Part shown: one piece after another, positions 50,719 through 64,000 of the stretch
Layout of the letters: every line of letters begins with the position of its first letter
Numbering within the stretch: position 1 is the first letter of the stretch
Assembly (NCBI GenBank): GCA_002943765.1
Contig: PQWQ01000007.1
Coordinates: 1,676,501-1,740,500, forward strand
Reading direction: 5' to 3'
Length of the DNA: 64,000 bases
DNA from: Psoroptes ovis
Taxonomy: Eukaryota; Arthropoda; Arachnida; Sarcoptiformes; Psoroptidae
Notes under the pieces: generated by a model
Told to the model about the DNA's origin: nothing
Database searches by the model: none
The model's input: the letters and a program-made list of their open reading frames with translations, nothing else
Translations under genes and position numbers: made by a program

Positions 50719-52895
50719 ATTCGGGAAAAAAGAAGATTTATTAGTTCGAAATGGTAAAGGGTCCAATGATCGCTGAACACCATCAACAACGAAAACAATG
50801 GACCAAATGGTCAGAAATCGATAAATCACCGATAAATCAATCATTGATTAATCAATTAATTTTGTTTTAGTTTGAAAAGAAAGAAAAGATTTATTTATTT
50901 TCAAATAAATTTTGATACAAAAAAAATTTTTTGATTTTTTTCGATTTGTTTTTTGATTGTATTAATTAAGAAAGAAAATAATCAAGATCATACATATTAT
51001 TCATATTGAATTAATAATTTGTTTAATATTTTTTGTTTGTTTGTTTTGTTTTTCAAAGACTTTGAATCATTATATCTTAATAATTGTGAAGCATACAATT
51101 GATCAAAGAAATCGTAGAAAATTTTTTTCTGATTAAAAAAAATCAATTTCAAGTTTTTTGGCAATAAAAGGCATCATCGATTTGATTCGAATTATGTGTG
51201 TAAGCGGTAAGTGTATGCAAGGGTAAGGGGTACATAAGGGTTATACATTTGTTTGGTCGTAAATTGTATCAAAAGAAAAAAGTGTTGTGTGGCATGTTTT
51301 ATTTTAATTGGATGAAAATCATTGCAAAAATCAAATTTATATCAGAAGAAATTGAATTGAAAAATTTCAATCAAGACTAGAATTTTTCGTTGTTTTACAT
51401 CGAATACCAAAAAAAAGAAAGAATTAAACAAAGAATCGGTAATGAATCAATGATAATTCAAAGAATAAGAAGAATAATTAAGATAATTAAGAATTGTAAT
51501 TCTTTGTGGTATGTTTATGTGGCTGTGTCTGCGTGTGTATGTGTTTGTATTATAAAATTGAATGTAATAATTATAATTGTGAATGTAAATTTATCAAAAT
51601 TATAGAAGAAAAAAAGAAGATAAAAAACAATTGAAATTTAAAAAATAAATATTATATCGTTAATTTGTGGAACAAAGAATTTATCGAGAAAATCATATTA
51701 AAAAAAAAAATTCAATGGTCAATGGTCGATTGACAATCGAAGATTAAATTTTGGTAAATTTAAATCTGAATTTTTTTTTTGTATTTAAAGTTTCGTAATT
51801 ATTTTTTGTTGTGATAAGAAGAGAAAAAATGTTTTGGAATCATTCAAAAAGATCCGACGGTTAGTTGAAGTTTCCAATCATATAAGCCAATGATCATTAA
51901 TCGATCATGGGCTGCCCGGCTTTATATGGCTTATTAACCCTTTGCACTCGTTGAAACAATTCCATGGCAAAACGATAGCTGAAATGTTGAAAAATCTGTC
52001 AAATGCAAAGGTTCAAGTTTTACTCATGTTGTCACCATCATCATTTACGATAATTAATGAATTAATGAATTAAATTGAAATTAAAACATGTGATGAGCTT
52101 TATGTGTTAAGGCACCAAAAATAGACATTGTATAAATATCTTGTAAATATATTTTGAGCATTTTTTAAAATTTTTAAATTTTTTTTTTGTTTTTTTTTCA
52201 ATTTTGATTTCAGTAACATTAAATAGATAGATTTTCTTAATGATTTCAAAGTGTTTCGAATTATATTAATGATGATAATTAATAATAATATCAATGATTA
52301 TAATGATGATGATCGAAAATATGAATCATTATGTCATGTCCACGGACAGATTTCATGTACGTTCATTCATCCATCCACCAATACGATCATTATGTGATTT
52401 CCCCGTGTTTTTTTGGATGATTTCTTCATTTTTTTTCTTTGGTATTTTTTAAATATTTTTAGTTTTTTTTGTGTTTTTTTTCCAAATTTTATCAATTATC
52501 AATTAACTATTATCATGAATATATGGTCGAAAATCATTATTACGAGCCAAAATAAAACGATTAATTAAAATAACAAGAAAAATTATGATCGAAATTGTTA
52601 ATATTAATGATTCAATAATATCTTGAAACAATAGCTATGAATATACATCAAGATTGATGATGATATTCGTTATTGTTAAATGATGATGATTATAATTATT
52701 CGAATTGATGGCGATGGTTTTAGATGATATAATGATAATAGTTGATGTACACACATCGAATACATACAATAAATCGTTATCGATATTGCATATCCAATTA
52801 AATTTTGAATATATAGCGCTTGATTAATCGTATGTAATGAATATATTTTTTTTTTAATGTTAGAAAACATGATGGTAAGCCAATTATTTACTTCG
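50719..52895. other. 2.2 kb intergenic region between convergent genes
   Basis: Long T and A tracts, a TTAACCCTTTGCA motif at 51933, and low-complexity open frames at 51390-51605 and 52100-52294 that are not supported. It should contain the 3' UTRs of the receptor-like gene and the KASH-like gene. Confidence 0.6.
51933..52015. mobile_element. possible piggyBac-like terminal repeat remnant
   Basis: TTAA at 51933 is followed at once by CCCTTTGCACTCG, the form of a piggyBac-like end (TTAA target site, then CCCT). An imperfect inverted copy, TGCAAAGGTTCAA, ends at 52015. No transposase is present between them; a solo or deleted short element is the reading. The match could be chance. Confidence 0.3.
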
Positions 52896-55800
52896 TTAAA
52901 GTGGTGGAGGTCGTGGATATGTTTTATGTATTTCAGGTGAAAATTGTGTTACAGCTATCAAAAAAGACAATAAACCAGCCAATGCAACACTTGTATAGAA
53001 TTTGATTGATGTATATGGCGATGAATCGTTATTGTTTTTATTATTGAAATTATGGCAATGATGGCCACATGAACAAACATGTTCGATGGTCGATGTAGAT
53101 TGTGATACTGATTCGCTCTGATTATTGTTGGTCGATGCTTTTTTCATCAACAATAATGATGGTGATGGTGATCGCCTAACAATCATCATATCATCATTGA
53201 TATTATTGTTATCGAATTTTCGAACTAATCGATTTGGCTTTATCTTGATTGTTGGTATTGTTGCTTTTGTAGTTGTTGTTTCTTTTGTTTTTCGATTTGG
53301 CGATGGCGGACAAGATATTGGTTGACAATATGAATCGATTAAATTTTTTGTACGTGTTTGTGTACATTTATTTTGTTTTCTATCAATATCATCGAAAATT
53401 TGGTCATTGATTTGACATTCTTTATCGGAATAAGGTATTGGCGATGTAGCAATACATGCATCTACTTTTTCTACTATTGTTTGCTGTTGTGAATGTTCTT
53501 CAATTTCTGGTTTTTCAATCACAACTGCTGGTTTTGATTCAGCTAATCGTGACAACAAACAAAAATCTATAATTAGAAAAATTTAATCAATTTAATAAAT
53601 TAATAAATTTACCACGAATATCTAAATCAGTTAAATCTAATTCATTGTTGATCCATGATTCATAATTTTCACCGAATTCGGTTAATCTTTTAACAATGTT
53701 TTCATTGTCAACATAATTTAAATCTTCATTACTGAAATGATCGCAAAAAAATGGTGTTTGATAATAATCCCATGCAGTCCAATCAGCATGATAACTCCAT
53801 GGACGATTACGATTTGTTCGTGTTCGTCGTCTTCGTATATGCCGTTTTTTCGAAGATTTTTGTTGATTTTGTAGCTGTTGTTGATGATCATGATCACTAT
53901 TTTGATTATCGGATAGATTTGGTTGAGCCTAAACAAAGTAAAAAAAACATGATTCAAAATAAATAATTAATTCAATTAATTAATAAAAAATTCAAATAAG
54001 AAAAGATTTTAAAACAAATGCATTTGTGTTTGTTCAATCTAACAAACAAACAAACATGTTTATTTTTGGAATTTGTTGATTAATCCATGAACAAATAAAA
54101 AAAAACAAAAAATGATTCACGATATTTTGAGATAAATCTTTGATTGAAAAAAATGAAATGAAATAAAATAAAATCAAATGCAAATCTTTGATGAACGAAT
54201 TTGAATGTTTTTCCTTCATCATAAGCCATGTATGTTTCTACATTTAGAAAATTTCATTTCAACAATCCTCAATTTACGTTTGATTTATGAATAGATAAAT
54301 GGATAATAGATGTTTTAATGATAATGATGAAAGAAAGAATGGAAAAGAAAATATGCTCACCTCAATTGCATCGCTCATATCAGCATCGCTTGAATATCCG
54401 ATATCTTTTTGTATGATATCATATTTAATATTAATTGTTGGCATAGTGGAAGACGATGATGATGATGATGTTATCATGGAATTATCCATCGATGAACTAT
54501 AAACACCGGAATCAGCACCAGGTGAACCGGTACCACCATTATGAAAACAATCTCTTACATCACATGATGATGATGATGATGTTGATGATAATAATAGCAA
54601 AGAATCACTTGATTGTTCCATTTGATTATTTTGATTTTGATTACTATTAATATTAGCCATTTTAAATGTGGAAGAAATTCGATTTAATAATGATGAAGCA
54701 TTTGTTTGATGAACACGATGATTAAGATGATCAAAAATCGATAATTTACCATCAGTTCCAATCGATGATGATTGTTTTTGTTTAAGCTCAATTGTTTTAT
54801 TGAAACCAATGGATAATGAAGAAGAATTATTGTTGTTCAATAATGATGATGAAGCAACTACGGCAGCATATGATCGATTCAAAGGATTTAAATGATTAGT
54901 TGGCTGTGATGGTGGTGGTGGTGGAGGAGGTGTTGGTAATCGTAATTGTTGTAATCTATCATTATTATTATTATTATCACTATCAATAATAGGATTTCTA
55001 TGTGAAAACAATAAAGTGTTTCTATAATGTTTCGATGTCGATTGTTTATGGCTATCAGCCGAAAATATATGTCGATAATGTTGATAATGATTTTGATGTT
55101 GTTGCGATTTTTGAATCGAAGAATCTGATGGTAAAGTTATTGTTGTTGTTGTTGTTGTTGCCGATGTTGATGTTGTCGATGATAATGCGAGTTCATCTGC
55201 ATTAATTTTAATTTCATTCAATACATTTTGATTGTTCCTGTATTTACTGGTCAAAAATGAATCAAAAAAAAAAAAAAAAATGAAAAATTATGATTACATT
55301 CATAATCATTAATAATCGCAGTCATAATCACAATCATAATCATTATTCAAAGGTATTTTGTATTAAGGTCTAAGGTATTAAAGGTATTAACCTGCATAGC
55401 TTGCGCAGATTGCTAAATAGCAACAGCAACAACAATGAACAATAATCTATGATGGCCAATCCTTAAGCATTATGAAAATCAATGTGCATCGAAAAATTCA
55501 TTTGACTCAATCAATCTTTCAATCGATAGATCGATTGATCACTGAATTGAATTGATTTGAATCGAGCCAAATCAAATCAAATCCATTAGAAACAATTCAA
55601 TTCAAACAAATATAAAAAACCATTGCAGCTATTTATTTGATATATTTGCTAAGGATATAATAATACCTATTCAATCATTCAATCATCATCATTAGTCTGT
55701 GGAGATTTCTTCATGAAAAAAAGAGAGAGAAATCAAGTTTTTTTTTACTGTGAATTTTCTGCAAGAAAATTCAATGAAAAAATCCTATTCCCTGATCCAA

Positions 55801-56833
55801 TTTCCAAAATTGATTTAAAATCATTCAAATTTGATTCATTGAATTCAAATCGATTTGATTCAATTCATCAAAATATCACCTAACACTAACAACAGTATTC
55901 ATTGCGTGCATTTCAATTGCAATTCAATTGATTGATTTGTATCGATTTTCGATTTCAATTTTTTTTTTTGTGGAAAATTCTCTTCATTTGAGCAAAATCG
56001 ATTCATAAAATCAATTTTTTTTTGTATTTTCTTCGAAAGAAAATATTAAGAGATTCAAGGAATCGATGATCATTAAAACCATGATTTCAAAGAATCATTG
56101 GCCAATAGCGGAAATAATTTGAATTATGAAGAAATAATAAAATTTTGTCGCGATTCTGCAGAAAATCAATCAAAATATTAACGATAAGTTCGACTGAAAT
56201 CAAGTCGCTATTCAAAAGGAAAATCAATCGCGAAATGACCGAAATGGGCCAATCGATTTGTTGCAGCATGAATTCGATTGAATGGGAAAAATATGGGATA
56301 ATTACATGTTGTTCAGTGAATTAAGTCTGAGACAATTTTTCGAAATATTTGAATAAAGATGAGTAAAAATAATGATGATGAAGCTCATCTTTTTTTTTAA
56401 AAATTGATTATGGGAATTTTCGTTCGTTTTTTTCCACATTAAATTAACGAACAACTAACCGAATTGAAATGGCAAATCAAGTGAATGAATGATATTTCAA
56501 TGAAAATACTTACACAAAATAATGTCTTGGACAACGTTTTCCTGAATATTTTTCCAATATTGTTAAATATTCTAATGATTTAAGCCAAAGATTTTGACAT
56601 CGATCTTTTTGTTGTTTAATTGAACGTAATAATATTAAATTATCATTATTATTACTATTATTATTGGTAGTAGGTGAAGATGATTTGGCCAATAATGATT
56701 CATTTGATGATGATGATGATGCATTAATTGGTGCTGTCGTAGCTGTAGATGGTAATGGTACAACAGTTCTGGTCAATTGATTAATATTACGAAAAAATTG
56801 ATGTGTTATCTTTTCAAATTCATTTTGATACGC
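52896..56833 (-). CDS. KASH-like nuclear-envelope protein, 3' part (5' exons not found)
   Basis: Four exons (56833-56514, 55246-54361, 53928-53613, 53566-52896) join in frame to 730 residues; the first begins at a splice acceptor, so coding sequence continues upstream. Introns of 1267, 432 and 46 bp are more varied than in other genes here. The upstream exon (FEKITHQFFRNINQLTRTVV ... LWLKSLEYLTILEKYSGKRC) looks like part of a spectrin-type helical repeat. A long Ser/Asn/Gln-rich region follows, then a Trp/Tyr-rich conserved-looking block (RPWSYHADWTAWDYYQTPFF, RLTEFGENYESWI). The protein ends with one TM segment (FYTSVALAGLLSFLIAVTQF) and a 14-residue tail finishing PRPPPL. A C-terminal TM followed by a lumenal tail ending PPPX is the hallmark of KASH proteins that bind SUN proteins and link nuclei to the cytoskeleton. 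Klarsicht is the likely relative. The tail is shorter than usual and ends in Leu, so the call is probable, not certain. Confidence 0.6.
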
Positions 56834-59800
56834 CTGTTATTTGAGAGAGAGAAAATAAAATATGATTAATGAATTATGAATTTCAATATAAATATAAATC
56901 ATAAACGTGCATATTCATCGTTATAAATGATTTTAATGAATTTTAATCAAAAAAATTAAATCGACAAGTGCTTGACAGATGGTCAAACACACACACACAC
57001 ATGTACACACGATACACATTCATACGTACAGATGATCGTCACGAAGAAAGCTTGGATGACTTTGACAAAATGAAAATAAGTGGAAAAAAATGATAAAATC
57101 ATTGATAATGAAATAATAATAATCTACATTCATTCATTCAAGGACTAGCCCAAACAGCCATTCATACAACGAGAGAGCGGAAAAATTTCCGCAGATTATT
57201 ATTTGATAATTTAACCAATAATGATAATGGCGACGACAAAGGTCATAGGTCAATGAAGCAACGAAGTACATGAATAAATGTTGAATATCAAATGACAACA
57301 ACCACAACGAAGGCGGATGTATTCAATTTCCGTACAGTTTTTCAATGGAAATATGTATTAATAATATTTAATCTACGAGTTATTCAGTTCTGTGTGAGTG
57401 AAGATAATCATTCATTTTTACTTATTTATTAAATGATTCAATCATAATTAATGAATGTAAAATCATTTTGAAATTTATTTAAATTTAAAAGAAATCACGT
57501 GCTAATAATTCATTTTTCCATTTAATTTTGTTCAATTTAATTTGTTCGAAGTGAATTAGAGCAAAACATGACATAATTCGCTGTGAATTCGGATGAATTT
57601 GTAATGAAATGAATGAAAATGCTGCAGCGACGGAAACACATCGCATGCATTGAACAATGATAATAACAAATGATTCAAATATTTTTCAAAAATTCATTGA
57701 CTTTGATAAATTTCGTAATTGCATTTCATTCATTATTTTTTCAGATGTTCGAGACACAAACAATTATCGTTCATTCATTCATGATTATCATTCATTCATT
57801 GAATCGTTCATGTGTATTTACTCAGTTGTTCAACTCTGAATCATTTGAAAACAAACAATTTTCAAGTTTTATTCATTCTACACAATGAATAAATAGATGA
57901 ATGAATGTAGTGAAAATGTCAGTCAAATGTAATCAAAATTCGTTTAAAAATTTAACTTGAATTTTTTTTTTCGGGTTGAAATCGGGTTAATATTTTTAAT
58001 GTTAATTTTTTTTTGAGAAAAATTTTACAAATTACTTGGAAAATGAGTGAATTCAGAAGTTAAATTTAGAATTAAAACATTCACTCATTCAAAAGTCATT
58101 CATTCATTTTCATTTCGTTAATCATTTCAATCATTTTCCAATGAAACATTTAGCAAAATTGATTGATGGAACAACCAACAAACGAACCGAGCAAAGAAAC
58201 CCGAAATAAATTATCAAACAACAAATTATCATGTACTTGGAAATGTTCAACTCTTGGTTCAACATTTTCACTGATATCTCTGTGTGCCACTGATTAAAAT
58301 GATTGACGAAAGTTGCATATAAAATTCGAGGTAAATTCAAGTGAATTTGAAGAAATTCAAAGAAATTTCAATAAAAGATTAAGATAACATGAGATAACAA
58401 GATAATAAATTACAATCAAATTATAAAATGGTGGTGGAAAACCTTGTAATCTCGAGTCTTTTTTTTCACCATTGCCTCGAGCAGGTAAAAATGAATGAAA
58501 ATGAATTTTTTTTTTCATTTCAATTTTAAATTCAACAAAAACAAATGTTGAATGTTGAACAACAAATCTCCATAAATAAGCAAAGGCTAGGTGGTATTTG
58601 TTATGTTGTTGTTGTTTATGTTCAATGTATGTATGTTAAGTATCATTTATTATTTGTTTTTCTGGGTCGTTTTGTTTGTTTGTTTATTTGTGATTGAATT
58701 GATTAAATTTAAACAGATTTTTTGTGCTGTTGTTTTTTATGATAATACGAATCGTTAATGATTATTTTCAGCTGATTTAAAGCTTACAAATTGTTTTGCA
58801 AAACGACCATCGAATAATAAGAGGGAATTCGATTCAATGATAATAACACTGATTGATTTAATCAATTTAGTTAATCATTTAGATACTAATCAATAATCAG
58901 ATTATCAAATGGATTAGGCCAATTAAATCAAATGAAACAAATGAAAACAAAATAAGAAAAATAGATGAGAACAAACATTGGTGGGTGTAACATCATTATG
59001 ATCAATGTTAATGTTTGATCCAAATGAAACAAGATCAAATATGATCAAAACTTTTGGATTTGATACAAAAAAAAAATTGATCAATTCGATCATTGATTTT
59101 AAATCAATGATCAATGAAATCAATTATCATTAATCAAATTTTTATCGATATTTTGATCAGATACATTCGAGGTGAATTGTAATTAGTAAATGGTTGAAGA
59201 TTTGACAATACGAAATTCAATACGAATCGGTATAATTGTTTGTGTGGATTGAAAATGTTTTGATTTTTCTGAAAAAAAAACTCAGAGATTCAAAAATAAG
59301 CCATAACAATTTCCTAATCAAGTATAAGCGATTTCATGATGAAAATTAAAAAAAAATATTTGAATCAATTTAAACAGTTAACAATCGTTGAACAATTATC
59401 ATTGACCATCGAAAGATAAATGATTATGATAATTGTAATAATGATAATAATGAGGATAAATGATCGAGATAAAACCTAAAGTAATAATTACGAGGTTAAA
59501 ATTTTAAAATTTTTCAAACGAAATATAAATCAAAGCTTAAATTATTAAGATCAGATTATCATTGAGCTTAAATGGATTTTAAAATATTCAATTTTTTTTT
59601 GTTATTTGGAAGTATTTCATCTGTCTAAAACCACAATTATTTAGGTTATTAGACCAGAGTTCATTAAATTAAATGAATCATTATCATTATTGTTAATACC
59701 ACCGTAGAACAACGATTGTTCGAAATGTTATGAATGTTGTTATCGAATTCGGTTGATTTAGAAGATGATAATCAAATCAAAGCAAATCATGGCAATGAAA

Positions 59801-62800
59801 TATAAGAGAAATTATTATTATGGTTTCGGCGAAACCGAAATCGTATCGAATGGATATGGATTTATATCGCCATGATCATCATCATTCATCAGCTTTTAAT
59901 TGAATCTATTGAACCGATTGACCATAATTAATAATTATCAATGCTTTCAATGATCAATGATAATGAATCATATCATATCATTTCAATCTGTGAAGATATT
60001 TAAAAATCCCTTCTTATCCGCATCAAAGATCTACCATTCCGAACGATGAATACTATTTTCCTTATAAAATCTAAAAATAGGACATTCAAACCGATTGTTA
60101 CGGCTGTTGTTGTTGTTATGGTTGCCGAGGGTGGCCAACAACAACAACAAGATGATTGAACTGAATTAGACAGAAGAAGTTGGCTGGAATTGGAAAGAGT
60201 AAATCTTAGACATCGTTCAAGGTTCATATCCCTTTGTTTTGTTTTCTTTCTTTGAAATTCAGTTTTAGATTTAAATTTTTAAAATTTTAATTCAAAAAAT
60301 TTCTATGGAGAAAATTTGAAATTTTACGTCGTTGAAGAATGTCATTCAACGAATAATGATTATGATCATCATCATTATGTTCTCGAACAATGATGGATTT
60401 GAATTTTTTAGAAGAAAAAGGATTCAAAATAACAAGAAATTCAAATAAGAAAACATTCAAATGAAATTTTCAAATAGAAATTGGGACAAAAGGTGACAAA
60501 GTTTTTGTTCTTTTAAGCTTTTCGAGTCTGTATGTTGAGGACATTAAGCATACGATATATCATTATTGAATGATGTCGGTGATGATGATGATGATATTAT
60601 ATCATAATAACAATGGTAATGATGGCGATGATGATGATGATGATTGTTATACTCAATAATCAAAATGAAGAAAAAAACAAATGTAATTTTCAATTATTTA
60701 AATCAGTTATTCTTCTTTGTGTGCTGTTGTTGTTGTTGGTGGTGGTGGTGATGGTGGAAGAAAATGATTTCAAGAAATATTTTTAAAATTTACAATTCAA
60801 AACAACAACAACAACAACAACAGGAAGAAATGAATGGATTTGAATATATTTAAATTTAAATATTCATTTTGTTCTTCATTCATCATACACACATTCTTAT
60901 TTCAAATCATATTAAATGTATTCCATGTTTGTTCAACAATAATAACAATAATGATGATGATGATGGAAACACACACATTGAATTGAAAGGTCATTGAAGC
61001 GCAAATCAACGATGATGATGGTAATAATTATTATTATTATCGTCATTATTCCATTCATTTAAGCGCATATTTAAATGTGGAAGAACAATAAAACAAAACA
61101 AAGGAAAACAATGGAAAAATTCTTAATTCATCGCTGCTCTTGGTGCCAAAAACAATGGTAAAGCACCGAGTGTGTGTTTACTCCTTGTATTCTTTCTTCA
61201 ATGTTGCTGCTGATGATGATAATCAAATTTAGGCTGAACTATGCGATCGCATGTAATTGTGCATAATTGAATAACTGAATAATTGAATAATAATTAATGA
61301 GGATAACATTGAAATTTGACCTTTGTTTTTTCATTTTGTTTTGTCTTGAAATACGAAAAAAATTACGAAATCAATTTGGAATATTTGAAACATTCGAAAA
61401 TATCAACGATACTAGCCAATAATTATGATCATAATTATAATGGTAAATCAATAATTATCATCAATACCAATGTCATATACGATTGACAAATGGTCAGTTG
61501 ATTGATTATTATTATTATCATTTAAATTCAAAATTGAATTTAAATATGATCTATTTTCGAATATGTGTCTTGAGTAGCCATGATAATAAGGATGATGATG
61601 ATGATGATGTTATCATTGAATCAATGAAACTAAAGTAAAAATTGAGCCAATTTTCTCATTTTTTGAATTGATTTACGATGCTAAGAAAATAATAAGAGTT
61701 GATGGCTATTGGCCATCATGAAAATGAATGAATATCTAATATATAATTGTGTGTCAGTGTGTATTGAGCCAAACAACATCATCAACAGCAAAACATTCAA
61801 AAAAAAAATGATTGCATATTAAAAATGATTCGTAATCATTGATTTTCGATGTATTTGTGTTTTGGCAAATCATCATCATCATCATCATCATTATTATTAT
61901 CATCACAAGGAAAATAGACCTACAAATCTTGAGCTGTTGCTGCTGTTGTTGATGCCGATGATGATGATGATGATTATGACCTACTTATGATTTTTTGCTG
62001 CTGCTGATGTTGATTATGATCTTATGATGATCTTTCGACAATCATAAGTCAGTACTACAAACTAAAGATCATATATTGATGAATATAAACATTCATAAAC
62101 AAGTGAATTTACTTAAATCTTCAAACATTCAATCCACTAATTTATTCACCAGTTTATACTGTTTTGAATTGCGATGTTTAGCTTGTTTGCAAATTAATGA
62201 TCTTCAGCGGGGAAAAATACATCGCTTATCTTTGAGGACCTTTCAAGAGATTTCCTATTCGAAAACTCACTAATCACTTGAATCATCAAAGAGATAATTA
62301 AACACAGTTGAACAGTTGAATAGTCAAATGTAGTCTGGTCATATGTTTGAAAATTGATCAAACAAAATTCATAAATGATGATGATGACATTGAATTTAAT
62401 TGCATATGTGTTTGTATTGAATTACACTAATTGATCGAATGATGAACTGATTTAATTAATGAATAAATGAATGAATATCATTATTAAGCATTTATGATAT
62501 CTTATTTGTCCTCATTTCCAATGATGATCACTTCACATGATTTCACAATTAAAATCATTCAAAAACCACCATTAAAGACCACCGCCAAATTAACGAGTCG
62601 ACGACCGTCGTTTGTTTCCCGATTTCCCTACTTCACTCATTCATACGAACAACTCGTTGACAATTTAACAAATTAAAATTTTCCAATGAATCTCAGCATA
62701 TATGAAAATGAACTAAATTAATGAAAATGGAATTTCTATTTTCAACTCATGATCATCATCATGATCAGGATGATGATGATGATGATATAAATACCAGTGT

Positions 62801-64000
62801 ATGATTCAGATATAATTCAGTGAACCATTCATTGCATTACACCAAAACACAACCATAAAATGCACCAGTGAGGTTGACAATTGTATTTTGAGGTTAATTG
62901 TTATTACGATTACGATTATTAACATCTACATCATTATTATCATTAATATAATCGTTATAACATTCATCATCAAGCATCAAAACGATCTAAATTTCAAGAA
63001 AAAAAAATGAATTTTTTTCATTTTTCTTCGTTGAAATGAATTGAATTGAATTAAATTGGAATAAATTGTCGCCCATAATAATCATTATGATGATGATGAT
63101 GAAATTATCATCATAAACGTTATTATTACTCTTGAATTTTATTATTATATTATTATATTTATTTATGATGATGATCATCATCATCAACATCATCAAGAGC
63201 AGCAGCACCAACAATGCCAACACCAACAACATCATCAATCTAATTTCCTCATTAAAAAATTTACTCATTGTTCTGATTCGAGCATCAACAACAATCATAA
63301 ACAGAAATTTCTGAACAATTAATTCAATATGGTTCAACAATTCAATGAGCACAAATGATGATTTAAATTTGAAAAATTTTATTCTAAATCATTCATTCAT
63401 TCATAAAATACCTCATTATGCAATAATCAACATATGACCACATACATGAATGATTATACAATGATAAAATTATAACATTTGATTTTCCAATGATTTTTCA
63501 ACTTTGAATATCTTCAATTGATGCAAATATATGAAACTGATGATGCTCATCATCATACATCATCCATCGACAAGTCTTTGAAATCATTTGTTGCTCGAAT
63601 GTAAATTTTTAAAATTCAAAAAATTTCAAAAATCAAAATGGAAATTATGGACACGTATGCTCAATGCTAGTAATGCTCAATTGCAGCGAGCGAACCATAT
63701 CATAATCATCATCAGCGTGGTGCAACGAAATCATTCGAAATAGTTGGATCACAGGGAAAATCAAAGTGAAAAATTTGCCCACTTCGGAACCACAAGATGA
63801 TTCAACGAGAAGGAGTTGTAAATAAATGAAACACAAACAGAAACTTGAATTCAAATTTAATCACCACCAAGATGATGAATGGATGAAACTCAATTAAATT
63901 GAAAACACACCATATTCACATATCGAATTCATTCATTGACTTCTCGAATTTCATTTTGAAATTGAAACATCAAAAAACATTGTTAATGATGATGATGATG
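56834..64000. other. 7.2 kb without a supported gene, perhaps intron of the KASH-like gene
   Basis: AT-rich DNA with many ATG/CAT and GAT runs (60582, 60620, 61007, 61589, 61868, 61961, 62770, 63089), CA repeats (56989) and GT/GGT runs (60730). Because the KASH-like gene lacks its 5' exons, this may be its first intron or its upstream region. Open frames at 58131-58340, 60000-60227 and 63645-63854 on the minus strand and 62494-62676 on plus show no domain and no convincing splice partner. Confidence 0.55.

Noticed and set aside
58131..58340. Minus-strand frame considered as an upstream exon of the KASH-like gene
   Set aside because: Hydrophobic run with no spectrin-like pattern and no suitable donor for the phase-0 acceptor at 56833.
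63645..63854. 69-aa minus-strand frame near the window end, considered as a 5' exon of the KASH-like gene
   Set aside because: No splice donor in the correct phase that I could support and no protein-like conservation signal.
1..64000. tRNA, rRNA, CRISPR, operon and bacterial promoter features
   Set aside because: No cloverleaf with a GGTTCRANYCC T-arm or rRNA core was seen, and the spliced genes show this is eukaryotic nuclear DNA.

Overview
The window is nuclear DNA of a eukaryote, most likely an arthropod and probably an astigmatid mite of the house-dust or itch mite group. The signs are a very AT-rich background, dense ATG/CAT, CAA and AAT trinucleotide tracts, Asn/Gln/Ser-rich proteins, compact genes with mostly 46-134 bp GT-AG introns, and animal genes (DRG1, NCLX, a KLF15-type factor, MARCH1/8, a KASH-like protein) beside a multi-pass receptor-like gene of a type I associate with mite-expanded families. 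The species is inference; no rRNA or mitochondrial marker is present. I rebuilt gene models by hand from splice sites, and every complete model keeps frame across all exons.

Layout. 0-1.5 kb: a minus-strand four-TM protein with a PPxY motif. 1.5-8.4 kb: no convincing gene. 8.4-10.8 kb: a minus-strand KLF15-like zinc-finger factor, flanked upstream by about 12.7 kb without a supported gene, a layout common for regulated transcription factors. 23.5-26.7 kb: a plus-strand secreted Pro/Gln/Asn-rich repeat protein. 27.2-28.4 kb: a minus-strand GNAT acetyltransferase. 32.0-33.9 kb: a plus-strand secreted Gly/Tyr/Val-rich repeat protein with a clear TATA box.

34-44 kb is the densest part, all on the minus strand: NCLX-type mitochondrial Na+/Ca2+ exchanger, a degenerate adenylate-forming (ANL) enzyme, the GTPase DRG1, and a small multi-TM orphan. 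44-46 kb holds a diverged duplication and coding-like fragments. 47.2-48.2 kb: plus-strand MARCH1/8 ubiquitin ligase. 49.1-50.7 kb: plus-strand multi-pass chemoreceptor-like protein. 52.9-56.8 kb: the minus-strand 3' part of a KASH-like nuclear-envelope protein whose 5' exons are not visible. 57-64 kb: repeats and AT-rich DNA, perhaps intron of that gene.

The genes do not form one pathway. Those most worth follow-up are the ANL pseudoenzyme candidate, the KASH-like protein with a very short tail, the two repeat-built secreted proteins, the duplicated segment at 44.3/45.2 kb, a cluster of NK2-type sites at 29.24 kb and a possible piggyBac-like end at 51.9 kb.
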